The notes beneath the pieces were generated by a model that had not been told where the DNA came from, searched no databases, and was given only the letters and a program-made list of their open reading frames with translations. A stretch of 64,000 nt of DNA from Sphingomonadales bacterium (lineage in GTDB: Bacteria > Pseudomonadota > Alphaproteobacteria > Sphingomonadales > Sphingomonadaceae), in the NCBI GenBank assembly GCA_028870315.1, contig JAGWPW010000045.1, forward strand, positions 18,249-82,248. Direction: 5' to 3'. A program made the position numbers and the translations under genes. This document shows, one piece after another, positions 1 to 9,789 of the stretch. Each line of letters begins with the position of its first letter. The first letter of the stretch is position 1.

Positions 1-892
1 TCGCCGCGCCCGCCGAGAAGCCCGCGCCCACCGGCATGCCCTGGACGAGCGCGGCGGCGATGTTGGCGGCACCGATCGCTCCCAGTTCGCGGTTGGCGTC
101 GATGGCATCGCCATGCTTGAGCGCGAGGCTGCGGATCGTTCCCCAGCTTTCGGCGAACAGGATCAGCGCGATCGGTGCGGCGATCTCGACCAGCCGCGGC
201 AGCAGCGCCAGCGACGGCAATTGCCAGTGCGGCATGGCGAGCGACACCGATCCCGCGAGCGCAATGCCATAGTTTTCGGGCCTGCCGAGGACGCCGATCG
301 CGATGCCGCTGACGATCACCGTCAGCGCGCCCGGCCATTGCGGCGCGCGGCGAAAGCCGATCAGCGCGGCGAGAGCGGCAAGGCTGAGCGCGAGGCCTGG
401 CCAGTTCCATCGCGAAAATGCGACGAGCAGCGTGCCCAGAATGTGCCAGATATCGCCCGAGGCGGGCACGCCGAGCACATGCGGAAGCTGCTTGACGATG
501 ATCGTCACCGCCAGCCCCCAGGCAAAGCCGCGCAGCACCGGCCGGGAAATGAAGCTCGACAGGCTGCCGAGCCGCAGCAGCGACAACACGAGGAATATCG
601 CCCCGGCCAGCGCGACGATCATCGCCGCGAGCGCCGCGCGCACAGGCTCGGGCGCCCCGGCAGAGCCGAGGCCGCCGAGCGTTGCCGCAAGAATCGCCGC
701 CGAGGACGAGGTCGAGGACAGGACCGCGAAGCGGCTGCGGCCGATGATCGCATAGGCGAGCCCGCCGGCGACCGCCGCCGCCAGTGCCCGCCCCGGCGCG
801 AGCCCGGCAATCCCGGCATAGGCGACACCTTCGGGCAGTATCAGCCCGGCGAGCGCCAGTCCGGTAAGAATATCGCGCGGATTGAACCTGAT
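1..892 (-). CDS. SulP family sulfate/anion permease (partial, runs off window start)
   Basis: Manual reverse-strand translation: IRFNPRDILTGLALAGLILPEGVAYAGIAGLAPGRALAAAVAGGLAYAIIGRSRFAVLSSTSSSAAILA...; typical SulP N-terminal LxPEGxAYAxxAGLxP motif. Not in ORF track because it is truncated and lacks a canonical start. Confidence 0.85.
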   Translation of the reverse strand, partial: MRFNPRDILTGLALAGLILPEGVAYAGIAGLAPGRALAAAVAGGLAYAIIGRSRFAVLSSTSSSAAILAATLGGLGSAGAPEPVRAALAAMIVALAGAIFLVLSLLRLGSLSSFISRPVLRGFAWGLAVTIIVKQLPHVLGVPASGDIWHILGTLLVAFSRWNWPGLALSLAALAALIGFRRAPQWPGALTVIVSGIAIGVLGRPENYGIALAGSVSLAMPHWQLPSLALLPRLVEIAAPIALILFAESWGTIRSLALKHGDAIDANRELGAIGAANIAAALVQGMPVGAGFSAGAA

Positions 893-967
893 GGCCTTTC
901 CCTCCCGCCGTCGGCGATGCTACTGCCGGGGGAGCGGTCGAAACAAGCGCTTTGTCAGGTCTGCGCG

Positions 968-1435
968 CTATAACGCGGCAATCTGCTCCCACATCGCATC
1001 CGACATGCAGGTATATTCGAGATAATGGCCGAAGGCCTTGCGCCCGTCGAGATAGGCGAAGCGCAGCTTGTCGGGACCAAGGTCGCGCTCCATCGCCACC
1101 GGCAGGTCCTGCGCGTCGACGCGCGCGCGGAATCCGGCCCAGTCGGGGACGCGCAGGCAGATGTGGTGAAAGCGCATGACGCCGCCGTTCGCGGGCGCGT
1201 TCAGATAGACGCCGGCATCGTCGCGGATCGGCTGGATCAGCTCATATTGCAGGCCGTTGAGCCAGAACATGGTGATCCGCAACTGCTGGTCGCGCGGGCC
1301 GGCGGGGGTATCGACGGTCTGCTCGACCGGGATGACATGCGGATCGCGGGCAAGGCCGCGCTTGCGAAAGGCGGCGATCGCCGCGTCGAGATCGTCGCAG
1401 ACATAGCCGTTCTGGTAATGCGTGCCTTCGAGCAT
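968..1435 (-). CDS. VOC / glyoxalase-like family protein
   Basis: MLEGTHYQNGYVCDDLDAAIAAFRKRG...MRFHHICLRVPD...HYLEY; ATG at 1435 preceded by GAGGAG SD; 11 bp after the sulfotransferase stop. Confidence 0.75.
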   Translation of the reverse strand: MLEGTHYQNGYVCDDLDAAIAAFRKRGLARDPHVIPVEQTVDTPAGPRDQQLRITMFWLNGLQYELIQPIRDDAGVYLNAPANGGVMRFHHICLRVPDWAGFRARVDAQDLPVAMERDLGPDKLRFAYLDGRKAFGHYLEYTCMSDAMWEQIAAL

Positions 1436-1446
1436 GGGTGGTCTCC

Positions 1447-2610
1447 TCAACCTTCGCGGGCGACATCGTAGCGCGAAAGATAGCGCTCGAAGAGCGGTTC
1501 GAGCTGTGCCATCGACAGCCCGTACTGTGCGAGCTTGTATTCGTGCTTGCCGAACTTGTTCTGCGGATTATCGTCGAGCCAGCCCTGGATGCCGCCCCTG
1601 GCTTCAGGCGTCAGTTCGTCGCCGAGCCAGCGATAGATGGTCTTCATCGTGTCCATCGGCCGCTCGATGAGGTCGATGTAATGGACATCGAGGATGCGCG
1701 CGTCGGGCTTGCGCTCGCGATAATCCATGATCCGGTTGGCGTGTTCGGCCGCCTGCCAGCTGTAATCCTGGCCCAGCCATTCGCTGTCGATCCGGCCCAT
1801 GTGCGCCATGTGGCTGAGCGAGATGATCGAGCACAACGAGGCGGTGGCGCTGAACGGATCGCGGTGCGTCCAGATCACCCGCGCATCGGGATATTCCTGG
1901 AAAAGATAGTCGAGGAAAAGCGCATGGCTCGGCTTCTTGCAGTTCCAGACGCCCGGCGCGTGGTGCTGGAGAACTTCCAGAAACTTTCGATGATACGCAT
2001 AGGACGAGCCCATGTCGCAGCTGAAGATGAAGTCCTTGTAGGCAGGAAGCCGACCTTTCGATTCGATCATCAATGTCTTGAAGTCGCCGGCCATGATGAA
2101 CACGTCTTCATTGGGATAGATCGCCGAGCCGCGATAATATTTTCCCATCGACGGGTTCGCCGCGAGCATCGCCGTCTCGGCTTCGAGCCGGGCGATGGCG
2201 CGTGGATCGCTGGTCAGCGTCGCGCTGGTCGCGGGCGGTACCGGATCGTCGATTTCCCAGGTCAGCGGGCTGCGCCGCGCGGGATCGGCGGCAAGCAGGT
2301 TCGACATCAGCGTGGTGCCGGTGCGCGGCACCCCCATGACGAACACCGGCTTCTCGATCTTTCGGCCGACGAGGTCCGGGTTCTGCCGGCGGTACTCGAC
2401 GATCTTGAGCCGCGTGGTGAGGTAATGCAGCGAATCGGCGTGGACACGATCGATCCCGCTGTCGGTGAACCAGCCTTTGGCGATGCCCGCGTTGACGTCA
2501 TCGACGAGCACGTCGAGCCCCTCGCGATAGCAGTCGCCGTCGGTATCGCTGAGGCCGGTTTTCGCGCTCGCCTCGGTGACGAGCGCATCGGCGTTGAGGC
2601 TTTTCGCCAT
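1447..2610 (-). CDS. sulfotransferase family protein (Sulfotransfer_3-like)
   Basis: PVFVMGVPRTGTTLMSNLLAADP (5'-PSB loop), ARVIWTHRDPFSATAS (3'-PB-like). Confidence 0.85.
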   Translation of the reverse strand: MAKSLNADALVTEASAKTGLSDTDGDCYREGLDVLVDDVNAGIAKGWFTDSGIDRVHADSLHYLTTRLKIVEYRRQNPDLVGRKIEKPVFVMGVPRTGTTLMSNLLAADPARRSPLTWEIDDPVPPATSATLTSDPRAIARLEAETAMLAANPSMGKYYRGSAIYPNEDVFIMAGDFKTLMIESKGRLPAYKDFIFSCDMGSSYAYHRKFLEVLQHHAPGVWNCKKPSHALFLDYLFQEYPDARVIWTHRDPFSATASLCSIISLSHMAHMGRIDSEWLGQDYSWQAAEHANRIMDYRERKPDARILDVHYIDLIERPMDTMKTIYRWLGDELTPEARGGIQGWLDDNPQNKFGKHEYKLAQYGLSMAQLEPLFERYLSRYDVAREG

Positions 2611-2720
2611 GGCATCCTTCCCGTTGATCGTTGCTGCGAGCTAAGGATTTTAAGCGCGGCTTGGCAATTGCGAAGGCGGGCCGAACTATCGCTATCAGGC
2701 CAGCTTCGATCCCAGAAGGT

Positions 2721-3593
2721 TCAGTTCGGCCCCAGCCTTGCGCCGGGTGCCTGCCGCTGGCGGAACTGGCGCGGGCTTACGCCGACCGCGCGGCGAAAGG
2801 CGAAGGTGAAGCTCGACGGCGAGGCGAAGCCCATGGCGAAGGCGACCCCCTTCACGCTGTCGCCGCCTGCCAGCAGCCGTTTTGCCGCCTCGATCCGCCG
2901 CGTTTCCACATAATCGCCGATCGAGCAGCCGCGGCTGGCGCGAAAACCGCGGGTCAATTGCCGCACCGAAAGGTTGCAGCGCGCGGCAAGCTCGCCGAGC
3001 GATGGCGCGGCGCCATCCTCGGCAAGGCGCTCGTCGATCAGCCGCAGCCGCCACGAGGCGATGCCGCCGGTCGCCGGGCGCTCGTGAACCTCGCGGCAAT
3101 GGCGGGCGATCTCGATAGCCAGCTCCTCGCCGAGCAGCGCCAGCATCCGCTCGGCGCCGATTCCGGGGTAGCGCACTTCGCCGGTCAGCCGGAACAGCAG
3201 CGCGCGGATGCGTGCGCTGGTGATGTCGAGGCTCGCGGCGAGCTGGCGGTCGTCCCATTGCGGCGCGCCGAAGGTATCTAGCATCTCCGGATCGATCTGG
3301 CAGGTCAGCGAGGTCTGCTGTCCGCGCTCGCCGCGGCAGCGCAGCACCTCGCCGGGCGGGACCATGAAGATGTCGCCCAGCCGCTCGAAGCGGTGCCGGC
3401 CCCAGCGCGCCTCATAGCCCGCACGCGCGTGCAGCGGGCGCGGGGTGAGGCACATGTTGATCTGGTAGCGGGCGTCGGTGGCGATCAGCGAGTCGGTCGG
3501 GCGCGGGATGTCGAAGCGCACGATCTGTGCGGCGAAGGCGCGGCCGGCGAGCTCGGCTTCGATGACCATGCTGGGTTGCGGATCGTCTGCCAT
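2721..3593 (-). CDS. AraC family transcriptional regulator
   Basis: C-terminal double HTH: LGELAARCNLSVRQLTRGFRASRGCSIGDYVETRRIEAAKRLLAGGDSVKGVAFAMGFASPSSFTFAFRRAVGVSPRQFRQ. Confidence 0.88.
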   Translation of the reverse strand: MADDPQPSMVIEAELAGRAFAAQIVRFDIPRPTDSLIATDARYQINMCLTPRPLHARAGYEARWGRHRFERLGDIFMVPPGEVLRCRGERGQQTSLTCQIDPEMLDTFGAPQWDDRQLAASLDITSARIRALLFRLTGEVRYPGIGAERMLALLGEELAIEIARHCREVHERPATGGIASWRLRLIDERLAEDGAAPSLGELAARCNLSVRQLTRGFRASRGCSIGDYVETRRIEAAKRLLAGGDSVKGVAFAMGFASPSSFTFAFRRAVGVSPRQFRQRQAPGARLGPN

Positions 3594-3760
3594 CGCCCAT
3601 GTCGCTATCGCCACGGCGCGCGGCCATGGACCCGGTTTATGTCCCGAACGCGATAATCCGGCCCGATCCCGATGACAAGCCGGCTTGCGAGCATGGCGCT
3701 GGCGGCGGACATCGGGCGCCAACCAGCCGGCGCGATTGCCGGGCGATAGCGGGGGATGCG

Positions 3761-4546
3761 ATGGGCCTGTTCGACTGTAGCGGCAAGGTGACGATGGTGA
3801 CCGGCGGCAATGGCGGCATCGGCTTCGGCTTTGCCATGGGCGTGGCGAAGATGGGTGGCGATATCGCGATCTGGGCGCGCAACGCCGAAAAAAGCGCGGC
3901 GGCGAAGGCGAAGCTGCTCGATGCGGGCGCGAAGCGGGTCGAGGCCTATGCGGTCGATGTCGGCTCGCAGGATGCGATCCTTGCCGGATATGACAGGCTG
4001 ATCGCCGATTTCGGCCGGATCGATTGCGTTTTCGCCAATTCGGGCGCCTCGCCGCGGTATGATTCGGTGTTCGACATGCCGGACGAGCACTGGTTCGAAT
4101 TCCAGAAGGTTGCGCTTCACGGCGCCTTCTTCACGCTGCGCGAGGGCGCAAGGCACATGAAGGCGCGCGCCGAGGCGGGCGAGCGCGGCGGCAGCCTTGT
4201 CGCCTGTGGCAGCCTGTCCCTGTTCCAGGGGCTTGCCGGCAAGATGGAATATGCCGCCTCGAAATGCGCGGTCGCGGCGGTGATCCGCTGCCTTGCGGCG
4301 GAACTGGGCCAATATGGCATCCGCGCCAATGTCGTCGCGCCCGGGCTCATCATCACCCCGATGATGGGCGACAATCCGGCGGTCGAAAAGCATCTCGAAG
4401 GCGCCTATGCTCCGCAGACCCCGCTCAGGCGGCTCGGCTATCCGGAGGATTTCGAGGGTATCGGCGCCTATCTGTGCTCGGATGCCTCGTCCTTCATGAC
4501 CGGCGAGACGATCATCATCGACGGCGGCTACATGATCCGCCCGTAA
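3761..4546 (+). CDS. SDR family oxidoreductase
   Basis: TGGNGGIGFGFA Rossmann motif, YAASKCAV active-site motif, C-terminal SSFMTGETIIIDGGYMI. Confidence 0.9.
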   Translation: MGLFDCSGKVTMVTGGNGGIGFGFAMGVAKMGGDIAIWARNAEKSAAAKAKLLDAGAKRVEAYAVDVGSQDAILAGYDRLIADFGRIDCVFANSGASPRYDSVFDMPDEHWFEFQKVALHGAFFTLREGARHMKARAEAGERGGSLVACGSLSLFQGLAGKMEYAASKCAVAAVIRCLAAELGQYGIRANVVAPGLIITPMMGDNPAVEKHLEGAYAPQTPLRRLGYPEDFEGIGAYLCSDASSFMTGETIIIDGGYMIRP

Positions 4547-4560
4547 CCAGGAGAACAACG

Positions 4561-5574
4561 ATGCGCCTGCTCAACATCCACGGCGTCGGCGACGTGCGGC
4601 TCGATGATTACACGCGGCCCAGGGCGGGGCCGAAGGATGTCGTGGTCCGGATGAAGGCGGTCGGTATCTGCGGCAGCGACCTTTCCTACATCAAGATCGG
4701 CGGCATCACCCAAAGCGGCCCGACCGCGCTGGGGCATGAAGGCGCGGGCGAACTGATGGAAGTCGGCGCCGAAGTCGCGGGGCTGCATGTCGGCCAGCCG
4801 GTGATCGTCAATCCGATGATGACGCCAAGCAATGTCGGCAGCGGCGGGCCGGAGGGTGCTTTCACCGAGGAACTGCTGGTGCGCGAGGCGCGGCTGGGCG
4901 ATTCGATCCTGCCGATCCCCGAAGGGATTTCCTATGAGATCGCCGCGCTGTGCGAGCCGCTGGCGGTCGCGATGCACGGGGTCAACCGTGCCGATGTGAA
5001 GCCGGGCGACAAGGTGGTGGTGTTCGGCTGCGGCCCGATCGGGCTGGGCATGGTGATCTGGCTGGCCGATCGTGGCATCACCGATGTCGTCGCGCTCGAT
5101 CTCGCGCCCGAGCGGCGGGCGCGGGCGCTGGCGCTGGGTGCGCGCGCGGCCTTCGACCCGACGCAGGAGAACCTCCTCGACAAGCTTGGCGAACTCCATG
5201 GGCGCGAGACCTGCTATTACCGTCCGGCGGTCGGCACCGATGCCTTCATCGACGCCGCCGGCGCGCCTTCGATCCTTTCGGACGTCATCGCGGTTGCCAA
5301 ATTCCATGCAAGGCTGGTCATCACCGCCGCCTATATGAAGCCGATCGAATTTCCGGTCGGGCGGATGCTGACCAGCGAGATGACGATCACCACCGCGGTC
5401 GGCTATCCCACCGAAATGCCCGAGGTGATCGCGGCGATGCCGCGGCTGAAGGGCAAGCTCGAAACGCTGATCAGCCACCGCGTCGCCTTCGATGACGTCA
5501 TCGAGGGGCTGAAGCTTGCGGCAACGCCGCAATCGGCGAAGGTCATGGTGCATATCGAGGGCGTGGGCGCATGA
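4561..5574 (+). CDS. zinc-binding alcohol dehydrogenase family protein (MDR)
   Basis: VGICGSDLSYIK, GHEGAGELMEVG, VFGCGPIGLGMVIW; start MRLLNIHGVGDVRL. The four-Cys structural Zn loop is absent. Confidence 0.88.
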   Translation: MRLLNIHGVGDVRLDDYTRPRAGPKDVVVRMKAVGICGSDLSYIKIGGITQSGPTALGHEGAGELMEVGAEVAGLHVGQPVIVNPMMTPSNVGSGGPEGAFTEELLVREARLGDSILPIPEGISYEIAALCEPLAVAMHGVNRADVKPGDKVVVFGCGPIGLGMVIWLADRGITDVVALDLAPERRARALALGARAAFDPTQENLLDKLGELHGRETCYYRPAVGTDAFIDAAGAPSILSDVIAVAKFHARLVITAAYMKPIEFPVGRMLTSEMTITTAVGYPTEMPEVIAAMPRLKGKLETLISHRVAFDDVIEGLKLAATPQSAKVMVHIEGVGA

Positions 5575-6845
5575 GCGGCGAGCAGCCCGCGCTCGCCACG
5601 CTGGTCCGCGCCGGCGATGGCCAGGCCGGGGCCGAGGCGATTGCCAGTGGGCCTGGCACCCCCTTCGTCTTCATGGCGAAGGACATCTCCAACGCCTATC
5701 TGGTGACGACCGGGGCCGGCGACCTCATGGTCAACACCGGCTTCATGGACAATGCCGAACGCAATGTCGCGCTGCTGAAGCCGCATCGCACCGGCGCGCT
5801 CGCCTTTATCATCCTCACCCAGAGCCATGCCGATCATTACGGCGGCGTGCCCGAATTTCGCGAGCCCGAAACGCAGGTGATCGGCGGCCCCGGTTTCAAC
5901 GAGGCGCGCGACGACATGATCGGGCTTCAGCCCTATTTCGGCCCGCGCAGCGGCAAGCTCTGGGGAAGCACGCTCCAGCGCGGCGCCGCGCCGAAGCCTT
6001 CGCCGCATGTCGTGCCCGACATCCTCGTCGATCGCCGGCTGACGATCGAACTTGGCGAGCGGCGCTTCGTGCTGATCCACACCCCCGAGGGCGAGACGGT
6101 GGACAGCCTCACCGTGTGGATGCCCGAGGAGAAGATCGCCTTCACCGGCAATCTCTTCGGCCCCGTGTTCGCCTCGATGCCGTTCCTGTGCACGCTGCGC
6201 GGCGACAAGCCGCGCTCGGTGCGCGCCTATCTCAGGTCGCTGGCGAGCGTGCGCGATCTCGGCGCCGAAATCCTCATCACCGGCCATGGTGAGCCGATCC
6301 GCGGCGCGGCTCGGATTCGCGGCGATCTCGACCGGATGCACGCCGCGGTCAGCTTTGTGCGCGATTACACGCTTGCCGGCATGAACGCGGGGCACGACGT
6401 CCACCAGCTGATGCGCGAATTCGCCTTTCCGGAAGGGCTTTCGATCGGCGAGTTCCATGGCAAGGCAAGCTGGGCGGTGCGCACGATCTGGGAGGAATAT
6501 TCAGGCTGGCTGCATTACGAGGATGGCACCACCGCGCTCTACGGTGTGCCGCGGCGCAGCATCGATGCCGATCTCGCCGAGCTTGCGGGCGGTGCGGGGC
6601 GGATCGCTGCGCGCGCGCGGGCGCGGCTCGCTGCCGGCGCGCCGCTCGAAGCGCTGCATCTGGTCGATGTCGCGCTCGGTGCCGAGCCGGACGCGATCGA
6701 GGCCTGGAAGGTGCGGCGCGATGCCAGCGAGGCGCTGCTCGCGGCGAGCGGCGGGAGCAACCTCAGCGAGACGATGTGGCTGCGTTCCGAGATCGCCGCC
6801 TGCGAGACGCGGTTGTCCGAACTCGCTCCCGCGCTCGCCGGGTGA
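5571..6845 (+). CDS. MBL-fold hydrolase, alkylsulfatase-like with C-terminal dimerisation domain
   Basis: FIILTQSHADHYGGVPEF, DSLTVWMPEEKIAFTGNLFG, LITGHGEPI, and C-terminal helical region (HLVDVALGAEPDAIEAWKVRRDASEALL). 4-bp overlap with the ADH gene. Confidence 0.75.
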   Translation: MSGEQPALATLVRAGDGQAGAEAIASGPGTPFVFMAKDISNAYLVTTGAGDLMVNTGFMDNAERNVALLKPHRTGALAFIILTQSHADHYGGVPEFREPETQVIGGPGFNEARDDMIGLQPYFGPRSGKLWGSTLQRGAAPKPSPHVVPDILVDRRLTIELGERRFVLIHTPEGETVDSLTVWMPEEKIAFTGNLFGPVFASMPFLCTLRGDKPRSVRAYLRSLASVRDLGAEILITGHGEPIRGAARIRGDLDRMHAAVSFVRDYTLAGMNAGHDVHQLMREFAFPEGLSIGEFHGKASWAVRTIWEEYSGWLHYEDGTTALYGVPRRSIDADLAELAGGAGRIAARARARLAAGAPLEALHLVDVALGAEPDAIEAWKVRRDASEALLAASGGSNLSETMWLRSEIAACETRLSELAPALAG

Positions 6846-6866
6846 AAGATAAGCGCTTACTATCTT
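6846..6866. promoter_or_regulatory. dyad element upstream of cysD
   Basis: AAGATA-AGCGCTTAC-TATCTT, containing 10-bp perfect palindrome TAAGCGCTTA; in the 86-bp MBL-cysD gap. Confidence 0.45.
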
Positions 6867-6931
6867 AAAGAAGGTCTTGGTTGTCCGCCCGATACCGTGG
6901 TGGCAGGGCGGTGGCCAGGGAAAAGGATATC

Positions 6932-7837
6932 ATGGCAAATACGCTCACTCATCTTGAACGGCTGGAAGCCGAATCGATCCACATCATCCGCGAGGTTGTG
7001 GCCGAGGCGGAAAAGCCGGTGATGCTCTATTCGGTGGGCAAGGATTCGGCGGTGATGCTGCATCTGGCGAGGAAGGCGTTTTATCCCTCGCCGCCGCCGT
7101 TCCCGCTGCTTCACGTCGATACGACGTGGAAGTTCAAGGCGATGTACGAGCTTCGCGACCGCATGGCGAAAGAGAGCGGGATGGACCTGCTGGTCTATCA
7201 GAACCCCGAGGCGAAGGAGAAGGGGATCAACCCCTTCGACCACGGCGCGCTCCACACCGACATGTGGAAGACCGAAGGGCTGAAGCAGGCGCTCGACAAA
7301 TACGGCTTCGATGCGGCGTTCGGCGGCGCGCGGCGCGACGAGGAGAAGAGCCGGGCGAAGGAGCGCATCTTTTCGTTCCGCACCGCCAGCCACGGCTGGG
7401 ACCCCAAGAACCAGCGCCCCGAGCTGTGGAACCTCTACAACGCGCGCAAGGCCAAGGGCGAATCGATCCGCGTCTTCCCGATCTCGAACTGGACCGAGCT
7501 CGACGTGTGGCAATATATCCAGTTGAACGCCATCCCGATCGTGCCGCTCTATTTCGCGGCGAAGCGCCCGACGGTGGAGCGCGACGGCATGCTGCTGATG
7601 GTCGATGACGACCGCTTCCCGTTGAAGCCGGGCGAGGTGCCGGTGGAACGCTCGATCCGCTTCCGCACGCTGGGCTGCTATCCCCTGACCGGCGCGGTCG
7701 AGAGCGAGGCGAAGACCCTGCCCGAGGTGATCCAGGAGACGCTGCTCACCACCACCAGCGAACGCCAGGGCCGCGCCATCGACAAGGACGCGGGCGGCGC
7801 CGGCATGGAAGTGAAGAAGCAGCAGGGATATTTCTGA
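6932..7837 (+). CDS. cysD: sulfate adenylyltransferase subunit 2
   Basis: [61 protein letters not shown]. Confidence 0.97.
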   Translation: MANTLTHLERLEAESIHIIREVVAEAEKPVMLYSVGKDSAVMLHLARKAFYPSPPPFPLLHVDTTWKFKAMYELRDRMAKESGMDLLVYQNPEAKEKGINPFDHGALHTDMWKTEGLKQALDKYGFDAAFGGARRDEEKSRAKERIFSFRTASHGWDPKNQRPELWNLYNARKAKGESIRVFPISNWTELDVWQYIQLNAIPIVPLYFAAKRPTVERDGMLLMVDDDRFPLKPGEVPVERSIRFRTLGCYPLTGAVESEAKTLPEVIQETLLTTTSERQGRAIDKDAGGAGMEVKKQQGYF

Positions 7838-9789
7838 TGACCGATACCGAGACATCGTCGCCTGGCCCCGCCGATCCCGTCTATGTCACCGAGGCGCTGA
7901 TCGCCGAGGACATCGACGCCTATCTCGACCAGCACCAGCACAAGACGATGCTGCGCTTCATCACCTGCGGCAGTGTCGATGATGGCAAATCGACGCTGAT
8001 CGGGCGGATGCTCTACGATTCGAAGATGATCTTCGAGGACCAGCTCGACGCGCTGACCGCGGATTCGAAGAAGGTCGGCACGCAGGGTCAGGAGATCGAT
8101 TTCGCGCTGCTCGTCGACGGCCTCGCCGCCGAGCGCGAGCAGGGCATCACCATCGACGTCGCCTATCGCTTCTTCAACACCGAGAAGCGCAAGTTCATCG
8201 TCGCCGATTGCCCGGGTCACGAGCAGTACACGCGCAACATGGTCACCGGCGCCTCGACCGCCGACCTCGCGGTGATCCTCATCGATGCAAGGAAGGGCGT
8301 CCTCGTCCAGACCCGGCGGCACAGCTATCTGTGCCACCTCATCGGCGTTACGAACCTCGTCCTTGCGGTCAACAAGATGGACCTCGTCGATTACAGCCAG
8401 GAGGTGTTCGACCAGATCGTCGCCGATTACACCGCGTTCGCGAAATCGATCGGCATCGAGAGCTTCACCGCCATGCCGATCTCGGGCTTCAAGGGCGACA
8501 ATGTCACCAGCCTTTCGGCGAACACGCCGTGGTACAAAGGGGCCGATTACGCCGGGGTCTCGCTGATCGAGCATCTCGAAAGCGTCGAGGTCAATTCGGC
8601 GCGCGATGCGGCAAAGCCCTTCCGCCTGCCGGTGCAGTGGGTGAATCGTCCCAATCTCGACTTCCGCGGGTTTTCGGGTCTCATTGCCACTGGCAGCGTC
8701 AAGCCGGGCGATCCGGTGCGGGTGCTGCCCTCGGGCAAGACCAGCACCGTCACGCGCATCGTCACGCTCGATGGCGACCTCGACGAAGCCGTTGCCGGCC
8801 AGTCGGTCACGGTGTGCTTTGCCGATGAGATCGACTGCTCGCGCGGCTCGGTCATCGCCACCGCCGACAATCCGCCGCAGACCGCCGACCAGTTCGAGGC
8901 GACGATCGTGTGGATGGACGATGCGCCGCTGCATGTCGGCCGCGCCTATTGGCTGAAGCTCGGCACGCAGATGGTCTCGGCGAGCGTCCAGCAGCCAAAA
9001 TATGCAGTCAACGTCAACACGATGGAGCATGTTGCGGTCAAGACGCTGGAACTGAACGCGATCGGCGTCGCGCAACTCGCAACCGACAAGCCCGTAACCT
9101 TCGAGCCTTATGCCGAGAACCGCAGCCTTGGCGGCTTCATCCTCATCGACAAGATGACCAACAGCACCGTCGGTGCCGGCATGCTGCATTTCTCGCTGCG
9201 CCGCAGCCAGAACGTCCATTGGCAGGCGACCGACATCACCCGCGCCGATCACGCCAGCCTCAAGAACCAGACGCCACGCGTGCTGTGGTTCACCGGGCTT
9301 TCGGGCTCGGGCAAATCGACCATCGCCAATGCGGTCGAAAAGCGGCTCAACCTGATGAACCGGCACACCTTCCTGCTCGATGGTGACAATGTCCGCCATG
9401 GGCTCAACAAGGACCTGGGCTTCACCGAGGCCGACCGCATCGAGAACATCCGCCGCGTCGGCGAGGTCGCCAAGCTGATGACCGATGCCGGGCTCATCGT
9501 GCTCACCGCCTTCATCTCGCCGTTCAAGGCCGATCGCGAGCTGGTGCGGGCGATGCTGCCACAAGGCGAGTTCGTCGAGATTTTCGTCGATACCCCGCTC
9601 GAGGTGGCCGAGGCGCGCGACGTCAAGGGGCTTTACAAGAAGGCGCGCAGCGGTGCGCTCAAGAACTTCACCGGCATCGACAGCCCGTATGAGCAGCCAA
9701 CAGACCCCGAAATCCGGGTGAACACGGTCGAGATGACCGCCGACGAAGCCGCCGAATACATCATCCGCAAGCTGATGCCGCTGAAATGA
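7837..9789 (+). CDS. cysNC: bifunctional sulfate adenylyltransferase subunit 1 / adenylylsulfate kinase (CysN-CysC fusion)
   Basis: GTPase [23 protein letters not shown] plus C-terminal APS kinase [26 protein letters not shown] overlap with cysD. Confidence 0.97.
   Translation: MTDTETSSPGPADPVYVTEALIAEDIDAYLDQHQHKTMLRFITCGSVDDGKSTLIGRMLYDSKMIFEDQLDALTADSKKVGTQGQEIDFALLVDGLAAEREQGITIDVAYRFFNTEKRKFIVADCPGHEQYTRNMVTGASTADLAVILIDARKGVLVQTRRHSYLCHLIGVTNLVLAVNKMDLVDYSQEVFDQIVADYTAFAKSIGIESFTAMPISGFKGDNVTSLSANTPWYKGADYAGVSLIEHLESVEVNSARDAAKPFRLPVQWVNRPNLDFRGFSGLIATGSVKPGDPVRVLPSGKTSTVTRIVTLDGDLDEAVAGQSVTVCFADEIDCSRGSVIATADNPPQTADQFEATIVWMDDAPLHVGRAYWLKLGTQMVSASVQQPKYAVNVNTMEHVAVKTLELNAIGVAQLATDKPVTFEPYAENRSLGGFILIDKMTNSTVGAGMLHFSLRRSQNVHWQATDITRADHASLKNQTPRVLWFTGLSGSGKSTIANAVEKRLNLMNRHTFLLDGDNVRHGLNKDLGFTEADRIENIRRVGEVAKLMTDAGLIVLTAFISPFKADRELVRAMLPQGEFVEIFVDTPLEVAEARDVKGLYKKARSGALKNFTGIDSPYEQPTDPEIRVNTVEMTADEAAEYIIRKLMPLK

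Noticed and set aside
113-973. 286-aa plus-strand ORF at window start
   Set aside because: Antisense to the SulP permease; translation is R/Q/D-rich low complexity.
7678-9564. 628-aa minus-strand ORF
   Set aside because: Antisense to cysNC; shadow ORF composition.
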